Positions 36,940 through 45,507 are shown, counted from the first letter of the stretch. The stretch: DNA of 64,000 bases from Vreelandella boliviensis LC1 (GCF_000236035.1 NZ_JH393257.1:1408175-1472174); one strand, 5' to 3'. Program-made: numbers and translations. Notes: generated by a model not told the origin, from the sequence alone.

Positions 36940-37443
36940 TTAACTCCGAATCACATCAAAATCGAACCAACTGCCCACTTTGCCTTCTGCGGTTTCCAGT
37001 ATGACACGCGCTCGCCAGGGCATAACGCTTTGAGTACAAATCCCCACTTGGCCTTGGCCTTGAAAATGGCCGGGTGCACCCGCGCTAAGGGCAAAGCGAT
37101 GTAATCCCAAATCCATGTCCCGGCCAATAAAATCAACCTCGACCTGGGACGCGGTAACACCATCGACTTCTACTTCCAGGGGTAATATTTCCAATGCGTC
37201 AATCCGCCCGTCGGACATAATATGAAGCGTTATGCGGCCCAACTCACCCAAGGTGGCGGAGCAGGGTTCTGCATGCAGGTTGCAGCTTGAAGTGGGCGGA
37301 AACCATGTCACATCACTGTCGCGGTGGAGCCAGTGTGAAAAGGCATACCACGCGCAGGCCGCTAGCGCCAAGCCAGTGACCAGTATCAGTACCCTTAAGA
37401 CGGGGAAGCCCGCCGGGTGTGCAGGTTTTGATATCATCTTCAT
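36940..37443 (-). CDS. Unrecognised membrane-anchored protein next to SCO1
   Basis: I do not recognise the family. The likely 167-residue product has one transmembrane helix (about 14-32, VLRVLILVTGLALAACAWYA) and a beta-rich domain on the outside, with Cys pairs in SSCNLHAEPCSAT and in VGICTQSVMPW. The frame is open from 37539, but no start has a good ribosome site; 37443 is chosen because the helix then lies near the N-terminus. Being 5 nt upstream of SCO1 suggests a part in copper delivery or oxidase assembly, an inference from position only. Confidence 0.6.
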   Translation of the reverse strand: MKMISKPAHPAGFPVLRVLILVTGLALAACAWYAFSHWLHRDSDVTWFPPTSSCNLHAEPCSATLGELGRITLHIMSDGRIDALEILPLEVEVDGVTASQVEVDFIGRDMDLGLHRFALSAGAPGHFQGQGQVGICTQSVMPWRARVILETAEGKVGSWFDFDVIRS

Positions 37444-37550
37444 GGCAGAATAATCGCTACGCAAGCCGTGGGGGCGGGGTGTTATGGCCATGGTAACAGT
37501 AATCGCGCCGATATCGCTGTGCTGGGATGTCGCAGGCAAAAGGGATGTAA

Positions 37551-38465
37551 ATGGAGAGTATCACTGGCGCTTTAGGCCCACTATTTCTGTTGATCTTACT
37601 AGGCACCGTGCTTGGCTATTTGCGTTGGCCTAGCGACACCTTTTGGCCGCAGATAGAGCGGCTGATCTACTTTGTACTGTTTCCCTCCATGCTGGTGGGA
37701 ACCTTGGCCACTGCGGATGTAAGCCAAGTACCCGTGGGCCGTTTAGCGCTGGTATTGCTGGGCGCGATGGCGCTGTTTGGCTTGCTGCTCTGGCGTTTAC
37801 GCGGCTGGCTACAGCTAACGCCTGCGGCGTTTACATCGGTATTTCAAGGCGCGGTTCGTTTTAATAGCTATGTGGGTGTTGCTGGCGCTGCCGCTCTCCA
37901 CGGTAGCCTGGGAGCGACAACGGCGGCGGTCGCCTTAGCACTGATGGTGCCAGTGGTGAACGTGATGTGCGTGGCAAGCTTTGTCGCCGCTGGCACACTG
38001 GGTGGTGCTAGCGTAGGTAAAAGTGCCATGGCGCTGATTAAAAATCCGCTGATTTTAGCCTGCCTGGCGGGTATCGCCCTGAACCTTTCGGGCGTTGGTT
38101 TGCCAGGCTGGAGTCAAGATACAGTTGAGCTGCTGGGGCGAGCGGCGTTGCCATTGGGCTTGGTGGCCGTCGGCGTGGCGCTGCGTCCGGCGGCGCTGCT
38201 GCGCCTTGATCGCGGCGTACTGGCCACCAATAGCGTTAAACTGTTGCTGATGCCTGCGCTGGTATTGACACTAACCTGGATACTGCAGCTGGATCCGGTA
38301 AGCCGCGATGTGGCGCTGCTGTTTGCCGCCCTCCCTACGGCTACCTCTGCGTATATCCTCGCCCGCCAACTGGGCGGCGATGCCGAGTTGATGGCCGCGA
38401 TCATTACCGGGCAAACCTTACTAGCCATGCTTACCCTGCCGTTTTGGCTGCAACTGGTTAGCTGA
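37551..38465 (+). CDS. AEC (auxin efflux carrier) family transporter
   Basis: A 304-residue integral membrane protein with about ten hydrophobic helices in two halves. Family-like features are the opening LGPLFLLILLGTVLGYL, FNSYVGVAGAAALHGS, and the late ALPTATSAYILARQLGGDAELMA with the conserved Gln/Leu and Ala-rich half-helix. Bacterial AEC carriers are associated with malate, malonate or amino acid export; the substrate is open. It is divergent from the unrecognised gene. Confidence 0.88.
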   Translation: MESITGALGPLFLLILLGTVLGYLRWPSDTFWPQIERLIYFVLFPSMLVGTLATADVSQVPVGRLALVLLGAMALFGLLLWRLRGWLQLTPAAFTSVFQGAVRFNSYVGVAGAAALHGSLGATTAAVALALMVPVVNVMCVASFVAAGTLGGASVGKSAMALIKNPLILACLAGIALNLSGVGLPGWSQDTVELLGRAALPLGLVAVGVALRPAALLRLDRGVLATNSVKLLLMPALVLTLTWILQLDPVSRDVALLFAALPTATSAYILARQLGGDAELMAAIITGQTLLAMLTLPFWLQLVS

Positions 38466-38508
38466 CGGGGAGGTGAGCAGAACTAAATAAAAAATATTCG
38501 TATTTGTG

Positions 38509-38537
38509 TTGACGAGGTAAATGAGAACTATTACAGT
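38509..38537 (+). promoter_or_regulatory. Sigma-70 promoter with overlapping Fur-like box, copy A
   Basis: TTGACG (38509-38514), a 17-nt spacer and TACAGT (38532-38537). The spacer and -10 overlap a Fur-like 19-mer at 38517-38535 containing AATGAGAACTATT, 12 of 19 against the classical Fur consensus and nearly the same core as the box before the TonB receptor gene (57998-58016). Occupancy would block RNA polymerase. Confidence 0.65.
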
Positions 38538-38543
38538 GTGATT

Positions 38544-38662
38544 GTCAGCGTTTAATGAGACGCTGGCAACCACGACAGAAACCGCCAGTTTCCTGTCATG
38601 GTTTCTCCCTCTCATTGCTAGTCACGGTCTTTTTGCCGCTCCATTGGAGCGGCTTTCTTTTT
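38544..38662 (+). ncRNA. Putative Fur-regulated small RNA, copy A
   Basis: A predicted transcript of about 119 nt. A 5' hairpin (38542-38551 with 38560-38569; loop TTAATGAG) is followed by an unpaired-looking CU-rich segment TTTCTCCCTCTCATT (38602-38616), which is complementary to purine-rich ribosome binding sites, and an intrinsic terminator: GCCGCTCC (38635-38642), ATT loop, GGAGCGGC (38646-38653) and TTTCTTTTT. No open reading frame with a ribosome site is seen. The layout resembles PrrF/RyhB-type iron-sparing sRNAs, but I do not claim sequence homology. The exact 5' end is inferred from the promoter. Confidence 0.7.
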
Positions 38663-38752
38663 GTATGCGTGCCAATTTTTTATTCATCTTCTGTGGGAGC
38701 GATTGTGATCTTCGCCGTCGACAAGTGGTAATAAAAAATATTCGTATTTGTA

Positions 38753-38781
38753 TTGACGGGGTAAATGAGAACTATTACATT
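38753..38781 (+). promoter_or_regulatory. Sigma-70 promoter with overlapping Fur-like box, copy B
   Basis: TTGACG (38753-38758), a 17-nt spacer and TACATT (38776-38781), with the Fur-like 19-mer at 38761-38779. Both hexamer positions, the spacer length and the Fur-like box are kept relative to copy A. Confidence 0.65.
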
Positions 38782-38787
38782 GTGGTT

Positions 38788-38920
38788 GTCAGCGTTTAAT
38801 GAGACGTTGGCAACCACGACAGCTGTTGATTTAAGAATCAGCGCCAGTTTCCTGTCATGGTTTCTCCCTCTCATTGCTAGTCACGGTCTTTTGCCGCTCC
38901 ATTGGAGCGGCTTTCTTTTT
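38788..38920 (+). ncRNA. Putative Fur-regulated small RNA, copy B
   Basis: A predicted transcript of about 133 nt, with the same 5' hairpin, CU-rich segment and terminator (GCCGCTCC 38893-38900, ATT, GGAGCGGC 38904-38911, then T-rich) as copy A. The substitution in the hairpin (C to T in the right arm) keeps pairing as G-U, which supports a conserved structure. The added hairpin near 38822-38841 is specific to this copy. Confidence 0.7.
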
Positions 38921-39037
38921 TCTACCCTTTATCATTAACCAGTCTCTGCCGCGTGTGAAAAGGGCTGCTTGTGTCACTCCCGTCGCCTATGCTGTTCTTA
39001 TCGGACTATCTTTACGTTGCATTGGGAGGCTAGAGAT

Positions 39038-40030
39038 ATGCGCATCGCTGTATTTAGCGCTAAACCCTACGATCACACTTTTATCACTCGCGCCAACGCA
39101 GCAGAGCGTCATTCGTTGAGCTTTCTAGAGGCGCGCCTGACGGTCGACACCGCCCCTTTGGCCAACGGTTTTGACGCGGTTTGCGCCTTCGTTAATGACT
39201 GCCTTGATGCCGCCGTGTTAGAGCAGTTGCATAACGGTGGCACAAGGTTAGTGGCGCTGCGTTCAGCGGGCTTCAACCACGTTGATTTGATTGCCGCCGA
39301 ACGGTTAAGCATCACGGTGGTTCGGGTACCTGCCTATTCGCCTCATGCTGTGGCGGAGCATGCAGTGGCCTTAGTGCTAAGCCTTAATCGCATGACCTAT
39401 CGCGCCTACAACCGGGTGCGGGAGGGCAATTTTTCCCTGGATGGCCTGCTGGGCTTTGACCTGCACGGCAAAACGGTAGGCATTATTGGCACCGGGCATA
39501 TCGGGCTGATTTTTGCCGATATTATGCACGGCTTTGGTTGCCGGATCGTGGCCAGCGACCCATTTCCAAATCCGCAGGCAAAGCCGTTTGTGGAATATGT
39601 GCCGTTGGAGACGTTGTATACCCAAGCGGATATTATCTCGCTTCACTGCCCGCTAACGCCAGTCACCGACCACTTGATCGATGCCGATGCCATCGCGCAA
39701 ATGAAGGAAGGCGTTATGCTGATCAATACCGGCCGTGGAAGGGTGGTCGATACCCAAGCTGTCATAGCAGGCCTGAAAAGTGGCAAAATCGGCCGCTTAG
39801 GGTTGGATGTCTATGAAGAGGAGGAGCAGCTTTTCTTCGAAGACTTGTCTCATGGGGTGATCGACGATGATCAGTTTATGCGCCTGACAACCTTTCACAA
39901 CGTGCTGATCACTGGTCATCAGGCTTTCTTCACCGCCGAAGCACTGACCAATATTGCCGAGACCACGCTGGCGAATATCGACGCTTTTGAAAGCGGCAAC
40001 GGCACCATGCACCGAGTGTGTGCCACATAA
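39038..40030 (+). CDS. D-2-hydroxyacid dehydrogenase (LdhA-like D-lactate dehydrogenase)
   Basis: A 330-residue NAD-dependent enzyme of the D-lactate dehydrogenase branch, reducing pyruvate to D-lactate or acting in reverse. Seen are [10 protein letters not shown], the Rossmann motif [17 protein letters not shown] with Asp in VASDPFP, the catalytic Arg in [11 protein letters not shown], Glu in LDVYEEEE and His in [11 protein letters not shown] at 39038 follows GGGAGG. The 117 nt between it and the sRNA terminator hold its promoter region. The ArgE-like gene converges from the other side. Confidence 0.9.
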   Translation: MRIAVFSAKPYDHTFITRANAAERHSLSFLEARLTVDTAPLANGFDAVCAFVNDCLDAAVLEQLHNGGTRLVALRSAGFNHVDLIAAERLSITVVRVPAYSPHAVAEHAVALVLSLNRMTYRAYNRVREGNFSLDGLLGFDLHGKTVGIIGTGHIGLIFADIMHGFGCRIVASDPFPNPQAKPFVEYVPLETLYTQADIISLHCPLTPVTDHLIDADAIAQMKEGVMLINTGRGRVVDTQAVIAGLKSGKIGRLGLDVYEEEEQLFFEDLSHGVIDDDQFMRLTTFHNVLITGHQAFFTAEALTNIAETTLANIDAFESGNGTMHRVCAT

Positions 40031-40052
40031 CCCATCTCCATCCATGTGGGCG

Positions 40053-41240
40053 TTAGCGTTTCATCCAAGTGTTTAACTCATCGAAGAACGCTAGGCACTG
40101 ACTGAGCTGTTCAATTTCAATAAACTCATCGGGCTTATGGGCTTGGCGAATAGAGCCGGGCCCAACAATCACCGAGGGTATGCCGCCATCGATCTCGAAC
40201 ACGCCGCCTTCTGAACCGTAAGAGACCTTGCCGCCGCGCTCGGGAAGAATGGGCTCAAGCTGCTTAAACATCTCGCTGTCGGTAGCGTCCCCCATGGCGG
40301 GGTAGGCAAATAACTGTTGCCACTCAATGGCGGAATCGGCTGATTGGCGCTGCATTTCGGGCAGCAAGGTGGCTTCTATGTCGCTGATCAGCGCTTGAAT
40401 ATCCGTGGCGGCTGCTTCCTGATCAATACTGCGTAGCTCAAAGATAAAGCTGCAAGTGTCGGGAGTAACGTTGGTCGCTACACCGCCTTCTATTATGGTG
40501 GTTAGCGTTGTGGCGTGGGGAACGGTAAAGTCTTGGTCGAAGGGTCCATCTTGCTCATATCGTCGTGATCGTTCGGCGATCATGGTGATGATACGCGAGG
40601 CATACTCTACTGCATTGACGTGTTGAGGGGAAAACGATGAGTGACCACCTTCACCGCGCACCGTCACTCGCATTGCGATCTTGCCTTTCTGGCCGTTGAT
40701 CAGCTTCATCTCGCTGGGTTCGCCGATAATCGCCAGAGCCGGTGGCACCTTGAGTTCTGCTAAGTAGCGTGCGATGGCGGGGGCTCCCAGGCAGCCCACC
40801 TCTTCATCGTGAGAGAAGCAGAAATAGAAAGGTCGCTGAAGTTCGCCGCTGGCAAACGCCGGTGCAGCGGCCATGACACAGGCTGCAAAGCCTTTCATAT
40901 CGCAGGTGCCTCGCCCAAACAAGCGACTGCCGCGCTGCTCCATTTTGAAAGGGTCGCTTTGCCAGTTCTTCGGATTGGCGGGTACGACGTCAGTATGGCC
41001 AGAGAGAACAATGCCAGGCACATTGGCCGGGCCCAGGCGGGCGACCAAATTGGCTTTTTCTCCGCTCTCATCCGGTAGTATGGTTACATCCGCGCCAAGT
41101 CCGGCGAAGAAACTCTCCATGTGATGAATAAGCTCAAGATTGGAATACGCACTTGTTGTGTCGTAAGCGATCAGGACGGCGAGGTGTGATACCGCCGCTT
41201 CTAACTGCGGATGAGCGTTCGGCGTAGCACTAGCTTGCAT
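40053..41240 (-). CDS. argE: ArgE/DapE-family (M20) deacylase, acetylornithine deacetylase-like
   Basis: A 395-residue M20 metallopeptidase-family hydrolase. The two-zinc site is visible: His and Asp in VLSGHTDVVPA, Asp in GRGTCDMKGF, Glu pair in SHDEEVGCLGA, and a later His in GPGSIRQAHKPDEF; a lid domain lies between about 185 and 290. It matches the ArgE branch, which makes ornithine from N-acetylornithine. Its place last in a tctC-tctB-tctA operon suggests it may instead deacylate an imported N-acyl amino acid. Confidence 0.82.
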   Translation of the reverse strand: MQASATPNAHPQLEAAVSHLAVLIAYDTTSAYSNLELIHHMESFFAGLGADVTILPDESGEKANLVARLGPANVPGIVLSGHTDVVPANPKNWQSDPFKMEQRGSRLFGRGTCDMKGFAACVMAAAPAFASGELQRPFYFCFSHDEEVGCLGAPAIARYLAELKVPPALAIIGEPSEMKLINGQKGKIAMRVTVRGEGGHSSFSPQHVNAVEYASRIITMIAERSRRYEQDGPFDQDFTVPHATTLTTIIEGGVATNVTPDTCSFIFELRSIDQEAAATDIQALISDIEATLLPEMQRQSADSAIEWQQLFAYPAMGDATDSEMFKQLEPILPERGGKVSYGSEGGVFEIDGGIPSVIVGPGSIRQAHKPDEFIEIEQLSQCLAFFDELNTWMKR

Positions 41241-41275
41241 AGCGTTAAATCCTTGGCAATAAGGGAATCTTTGGC

Positions 41276-42748
41276 TCAGGCCTTGGCTTTCTTGAGTTGC
41301 TGACGAATCGTCACGACCACCACAAATATCGCTAGCGAAGCGAATAGCCAGGTGATAGGCGACGAGACCAGAATGCTTGGATCACCACGCGAGAGCGCAA
41401 GGGCACGACGCAGGTTCTCTTCCAGCATCGGGCCAAGAATGAAGGCGATTAAAAAGGGTGCGGCGGGTATGGCGAACAGGAACATGAAAAAGCCAAATAT
41501 GCCCATCGCCAGCAGTACGATGACGTCATACATACTGTTGGAGATCGAAAAAATACCGAATACGCACAGCGCTAGCACGATCGGCGCCATCAACCCCGGT
41601 GGAATCCGCGAAATATGCGAGAAAAAGCGCATCGTTGCTTTGCCAGCACCAAATAGCAAAACAGACGAGAACAGCATGCCAATAAACAGCATGTAAACCT
41701 CATTAAGGTTGTTCTCAAATAGCATCGGGCCTGGGGTCATGCCGTGAATCATAAAGGCGCCCAGCATCACGCCCGTGATCACATCGCCCGGCACGCCCAG
41801 CGCTAACAGTGGGATCATGGTGGAGCCACAGCAGCCATTGTTAGCGGACTCGGATGCTGCGATCCCCTCTAGCTCGCCCTTACCAAAGTTTTCGCGGTTC
41901 TTTGAGCTACGTTGTGCTTCTCCGTAGGAGGAGAAAGCTGCTGCCGAGGGGCCAATGCCGGGAATGGCCCCCATCACTACACCAATCATGCTGCCTTTAA
42001 GCATTGCCTTTAACGACCGGCGCAGCTCATCTCGCGTTACGTGGTTATCGCCCAACTGCATGGGTTTATGGCTTTGGTTGTTACGAAAGACAATAATCTT
42101 AAGCAGTTCAGGTATCGCAAACAGACCGATGAGCACGGGCGCAACCGCAAGGCCGCTTTGCATATCCATGGTTAAGTCAAAGCGGAACGAGCCGTACATA
42201 TCTTCGCCCACGGTGGCTAACAGTAGCCCTAAACACGCCGACACAAGCCCAAGCAGCAGTGAACGACCAGACACCCCAGCCACGGTGGTGAGCGCGAAAA
42301 TCATCAACATAAAGTATTCGGGTGGGCCAATACGCAGCGCGAGTAGCGCCAGTGGTGCGGCAATAAAAATCAGCGACAGGTTGGAAATAAAATCCCCGGT
42401 ACAGGACGAATAGAGCGCCATGTTGAGGGCTTTTCCTGCCTTGCCCTGCTGGGCCAGTGGGTAGCCATCAAGGGTGGTACAGGCGGCCGACGCGGTCCCC
42501 GGGGTCTTAATCAAAATCGCCGAGACCGAGCCGCCGTAGGTTGAGCCTTTGTAAAGTGCGACGAGTAATAAAATACTCGGGATCGGCTGCATATAAAAAG
42601 TAAACGGCAGCGCCAGCGTCACCGCCATAGTGCCGGTCATGCCGGGAATGGCGCCGATAATCACGCCGCCCCAGATACCGGCGGCCATGATCAGAAAATT
42701 CTCAAGGGTGGCAACCGCCTGGAAGGCGACCAACAGGTCGTTGAGCAT
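41276..42748 (-). CDS. tctA: Tripartite tricarboxylate transporter large subunit TctA
   Basis: A 490-residue membrane protein with about 11 to 12 helices. The TctA signatures GIIPGMTGTMAVTLALPFTF (in pieces GAIPGMTGTM and ALPFTF), YGGSVSAILIKTPGTASAACTTLDGYPLAQQGKA, GAIPGIGPSAAAFSSYGEAQR, and NNGCCGSTMIPLLALGVPGDVITGVMLGA are present in parts. ATG at 42748 (MLNDLLVAFQ) is preferred to the upstream in-frame start at 42871. The argE-like gene follows 35 nt downstream. Confidence 0.93.
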   Translation of the reverse strand: MLNDLLVAFQAVATLENFLIMAAGIWGGVIIGAIPGMTGTMAVTLALPFTFYMQPIPSILLLVALYKGSTYGGSVSAILIKTPGTASAACTTLDGYPLAQQGKAGKALNMALYSSCTGDFISNLSLIFIAAPLALLALRIGPPEYFMLMIFALTTVAGVSGRSLLLGLVSACLGLLLATVGEDMYGSFRFDLTMDMQSGLAVAPVLIGLFAIPELLKIIVFRNNQSHKPMQLGDNHVTRDELRRSLKAMLKGSMIGVVMGAIPGIGPSAAAFSSYGEAQRSSKNRENFGKGELEGIAASESANNGCCGSTMIPLLALGVPGDVITGVMLGAFMIHGMTPGPMLFENNLNEVYMLFIGMLFSSVLLFGAGKATMRFFSHISRIPPGLMAPIVLALCVFGIFSISNSMYDVIVLLAMGIFGFFMFLFAIPAAPFLIAFILGPMLEENLRRALALSRGDPSILVSSPITWLFASLAIFVVVVTIRQQLKKAKA

Positions 42749-42773
42749 AGTGGTAAGTCCTATACGCGGCAGG

Positions 42774-43277
42774 TTAAATGCCGATAGCCTTGAGCAGGCT
42801 GCCGACAGGGAAACGCGTATTGAGTGCGCTGGAGAAAAACAGGTAGAGAACCAGTGGGAGTGCGACGGCAACGATGGCCGCCACCACTTTATGGCGCCAA
42901 TAACCCGTCAGTATCAGCATCGCCATTAACAGCAGAATGCTTGATAGCAAAAAACCGAGCAGCATCACTGAGCCGATAAAGAGCGCAAAGGCAAGTACCG
43001 TCCAGCCGAAGCGAGTGAGTAGCGCGACAAGTGGCGTGTCTCCGCGGATGGCGCTGGCATCTTCAGGGTCAGCGATTGATTCGGTTTTGCGTGAAAAAGA
43101 CAGCCCGACGAGCAGTATGCCCAGCGCCATGCCGAACATGGAAACCGTGCGTGGCCACATATCCGGCGGTGGCGCAAACCCGGGAATAAAGCGCGGGCGG
43201 GGCACATAGGCGGGTATCAGTAAAAACAGAACGATACCGAACAGCACCGTAATAACTAAACCGCGTGTTATACCCAT
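42774..43277 (-). CDS. tctB: Tripartite tricarboxylate transporter small subunit TctB
   Basis: A 167-residue protein with four hydrophobic segments (about 5-24, 41-60, 88-110, 118-150), matching TctB in length and layout; low sequence identity is normal for the family. It contains the conserved-looking FIPGFAPPPDMWPRTV near the start. It lies between tctC and tctA, 25 nt before tctA. Confidence 0.86.
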   Translation of the reverse strand: MGITRGLVITVLFGIVLFLLIPAYVPRPRFIPGFAPPPDMWPRTVSMFGMALGILLVGLSFSRKTESIADPEDASAIRGDTPLVALLTRFGWTVLAFALFIGSVMLLGFLLSSILLLMAMLILTGYWRHKVVAAIVAVALPLVLYLFFSSALNTRFPVGSLLKAIGI

Positions 43278-43339
43278 GACCCCTCCAGTGATTAAATGAA
43301 AAATGTAGTGATAGCGTGGTGTTTAGCGCTAATGCTAAT

Positions 43340-44305
43340 TCACTCCAAATAGCCAAACTGTTCTGCTAAGGCGCGGTAAAACTCATATTGCTCTTGTGCG
43401 TAGGTTTCCATGTCGACACTGCCGATGGTGGAAATTGAGCCGCGGTCATCAGCACGGCTGAGCCACATTTCATCTTCAGCAACCTGTTCCATTACCTCTG
43501 CCCAGGTATTCATTACGTCTTCAGGTAGATCCGGCGGGCCATACAGCGCGCTCCAACCAATCACTTGCCCAGCTAGCTCATAACCTAGCTCTTCAGCAGT
43601 CGGCACTTCCGGCAGTGTTTCCATGCGCTCTGGAGAGAACACCATTAACGGGCGCATATCACCGCTCTCGATATGGGGCATCAGCGATGCTGCTGCGATG
43701 GCGAGAAAATCAACATGCCCACCCAGTAGCGCCGTGGCGAGTTCACCACCCCCACGGTAGGGAATTAGCGTTGCCGCTGTCAGCGGATCCATTTCCACGT
43801 CAGCCAGTAGTGACTGCACCGTAAAACCATCAATGGCGGTGGCACCGGAAGCGGCGTAGCTCATCGCGCCAGGGTCGTTTTTGATGCCTTCCAGCAAATC
43901 CTCAACGCTTTCATAAGGAGAGTCGTCAGCCACGGCGAGGATCATCGGTGTCGCTTCAAGCGGGCTGATAAAGGTGTACTCATCCCAATCAACACTGCTG
44001 TTTTCGTTGACCGCCGGTGACAGCGCCATGCCGACGCGGGCTAAAAGCAAGGTGTAACCATCGGGGTCAGCCTGTGTCACATCGCGAGCGCCGGTCATAC
44101 CCCCTGCACCGGCTTGATTGACGACCGTGACAGGCTGGCCTAAATATTCGCGAGCCGATTCTGCTAACGCCCTGCCCGCCAGGTCAGAGGCGCCGCCGGG
44201 GCCGTAAGGGACTACCAGCGTGACGGGTTCGGAGGGGTAGCTCTGAGCATAGGCGGTGGAGGCAGCGAGCAGCGTTGCTGCCGCTAAGCTAAACGTGAGT
44301 TTCAT
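43340..44305 (-). CDS. tctC: Tripartite tricarboxylate transporter binding protein (TctC/Bug family)
   Basis: A 321-residue periplasmic binding protein. Signal peptide about 1-19 (ending STAYAQ), then SYPSEPVTLVVPYGPGGASDLAGRALA with the family's Gly-rich ligand loop, VVNQAGAGGMTGARDV, and GHVDFLAIAAASLMPHIESGDMRPL. Bug-family proteins bind carboxylates or carboxylated aromatics; the ligand is unknown. ATG at 44305, 7 nt after GGAGA, defines the signal peptide. It is first in tctC-tctB-tctA-argE and divergent from a LysR gene. Confidence 0.92.
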   Translation of the reverse strand: MKLTFSLAAATLLAASTAYAQSYPSEPVTLVVPYGPGGASDLAGRALAESAREYLGQPVTVVNQAGAGGMTGARDVTQADPDGYTLLLARVGMALSPAVNENSSVDWDEYTFISPLEATPMILAVADDSPYESVEDLLEGIKNDPGAMSYAASGATAIDGFTVQSLLADVEMDPLTAATLIPYRGGGELATALLGGHVDFLAIAAASLMPHIESGDMRPLMVFSPERMETLPEVPTAEELGYELAGQVIGWSALYGPPDLPEDVMNTWAEVMEQVAEDEMWLSRADDRGSISTIGSVDMETYAQEQYEFYRALAEQFGYLE

Positions 44306-44425
44306 ACTTGTCTCCGCAATGGTTGTTGCATAGCTGTTATTGAAAGAATGTGACTGAAGCACTGAGTAACAAGCGTTAATTGGATTCAGCGCGTTAAACA
44401 TAGACAAGTATGAATTTTATTGCAA

Positions 44426-44449
44426 CAATTCAATTTAGTATTCGAATTG
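44426..44449. promoter_or_regulatory. Dyad in the tctC/lysR divergent region
   Basis: CAATTC (44426-44431) and GAATTG (44444-44449) form a 6-bp dyad with 12 nt between, an arrangement compatible with a LysR-type operator. The 243-nt gap is otherwise AT-rich, with no gene. The lysR start is 100 nt away. Confidence 0.4.
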
Positions 44450-44548
44450 GTTCTAGTGGTGAGCCAAAGCTGCAAGCTTACTGTTTATAAAGCGTGTTTT
44501 TTATCTGCCGGTTAACTAGTTTAATACCGCTAAAGCGAGTTTAAGGTA

Positions 44549-45466
44549 ATGAAAATAAAAGAAATTGAAGCGTTTGATGCCTTTATGAAACACGGCACGA
44601 CGAAGGCTGCCGCAGAAACGTTAGGCATTAGTCAGTCAATGGTAAGCCGTTTACTAATCGGCCTGGAGGACGAGCTAGGCTTTGCGTTGTTCAAACGCGC
44701 CCGTAATCAGCTTTCACCAACGTCAGAAGCGTTTTTATACCACGCATCCGTTTTACGGCTGATGGCGAGTATTCGAGATACGCAAAAAGACGCTGATGCT
44801 ATTGCTAATAATCAATTGGGTAGTGTCGTAGTGGCTGCCCAGCCCATTTTTTGCGATACCTTCTTACTCGATGTGATTAAGCGCTTTAAACAAAATCATC
44901 CTAATGTAGGCGTTCGGGTCATCGATGCAGGGTTGCAGGAGTTGCTTAAAATGATCGACAACAATACCTGTGACGTGGCGCTGGGGATAACGCTCGAAGC
45001 AGACACTTATGGGGCAACGGTGAGTAGTCTTGCTCGCTGTTCTGCGCGCTGCATCATGCATCGTACACACCCGCTTGCTAAGCAAAACGTTGTATCGATC
45101 GCTAGCTTACAAAATCAGACATTCGTAGAGCTGATGGCAGATAGCCCACTGCGTGCAAGGGTGGACTACATTATGCAGACCATTGATATAAAGAGACATA
45201 TTGCCGCTGAAATGCGCCACATGCGCGGAGTGTGCGCATTAGTTGACCGCGGATTGGGCGTTGCCGTGATTGACCCTATTGCAGAGTTGTTACTGCAGGG
45301 AACAGCCGTTGTATCAAAACCAATAGAGCCGAGCATTGAGTGGGAAATTGCTTTACTGAAATCTAAACACAGGCCGTTAAGTAGCGTGGCTGAATCTTTC
45401 TGCGAAGAGATATACGCTGAAATCGACAGCTTGCATCAAATGGGAATATTAACTTCACTAAAATAA
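44549..45466 (+). CDS. LysR-family transcriptional regulator
   Basis: A 305-residue LTTR. The winged helix-turn-helix is at about 2-60 (IEAFDAFMKHGTTKAAAETLGISQSMVSRLL in parts: TTKAAAETLGISQSMVSRL), followed by the linker helix and a periplasmic-binding-like effector domain (about 90-290). Being divergent from tctC, it probably controls the tctCBA-argE operon. The effector is likely a substrate of that system. Confidence 0.9.
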   Translation: MKIKEIEAFDAFMKHGTTKAAAETLGISQSMVSRLLIGLEDELGFALFKRARNQLSPTSEAFLYHASVLRLMASIRDTQKDADAIANNQLGSVVVAAQPIFCDTFLLDVIKRFKQNHPNVGVRVIDAGLQELLKMIDNNTCDVALGITLEADTYGATVSSLARCSARCIMHRTHPLAKQNVVSIASLQNQTFVELMADSPLRARVDYIMQTIDIKRHIAAEMRHMRGVCALVDRGLGVAVIDPIAELLLQGTAVVSKPIEPSIEWEIALLKSKHRPLSSVAESFCEEIYAEIDSLHQMGILTSLK

Positions 45467-45507
45467 AACAGTCACGGCAAACATATGACTTAACAGGAGA
45501 CCGCCCC

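Larger units (their letters stand above)
38486..38662 (+). repeat. Direct repeat copy A (carries sRNA candidate A)
   Basis: About 177 bp closely matching 38730-38920. Over the first 92 nt there are five substitutions; the block from CGCCAG (38583) to the terminator is identical apart from a one-base difference in a T-run. The repeats are direct and 67 nt apart. Confidence 0.95.
38730..38920 (+). repeat. Direct repeat copy B (carries sRNA candidate B)
   Basis: About 191 bp, the second copy of the element at 38486-38662. It differs by five substitutions in the 5' half and by an insertion of about 15 nt net (near 38822-38841), which can form an extra small hairpin (TGATT with AATCA). Confidence 0.95.

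Noticed and set aside
38421..38874. Two minus-strand reading frames (38421-38615 and 38680-38874), both starting MRGRNHDRKLA.
   Set aside because: The matching start comes from the direct repeat on which the sRNA candidates lie; there is no ribosome site and no conserved protein end.
40053..44407. Recently acquired island around tctCBA.
   Set aside because: No flanking tRNA, integrase or direct repeat was found, and base composition is like the neighbours.
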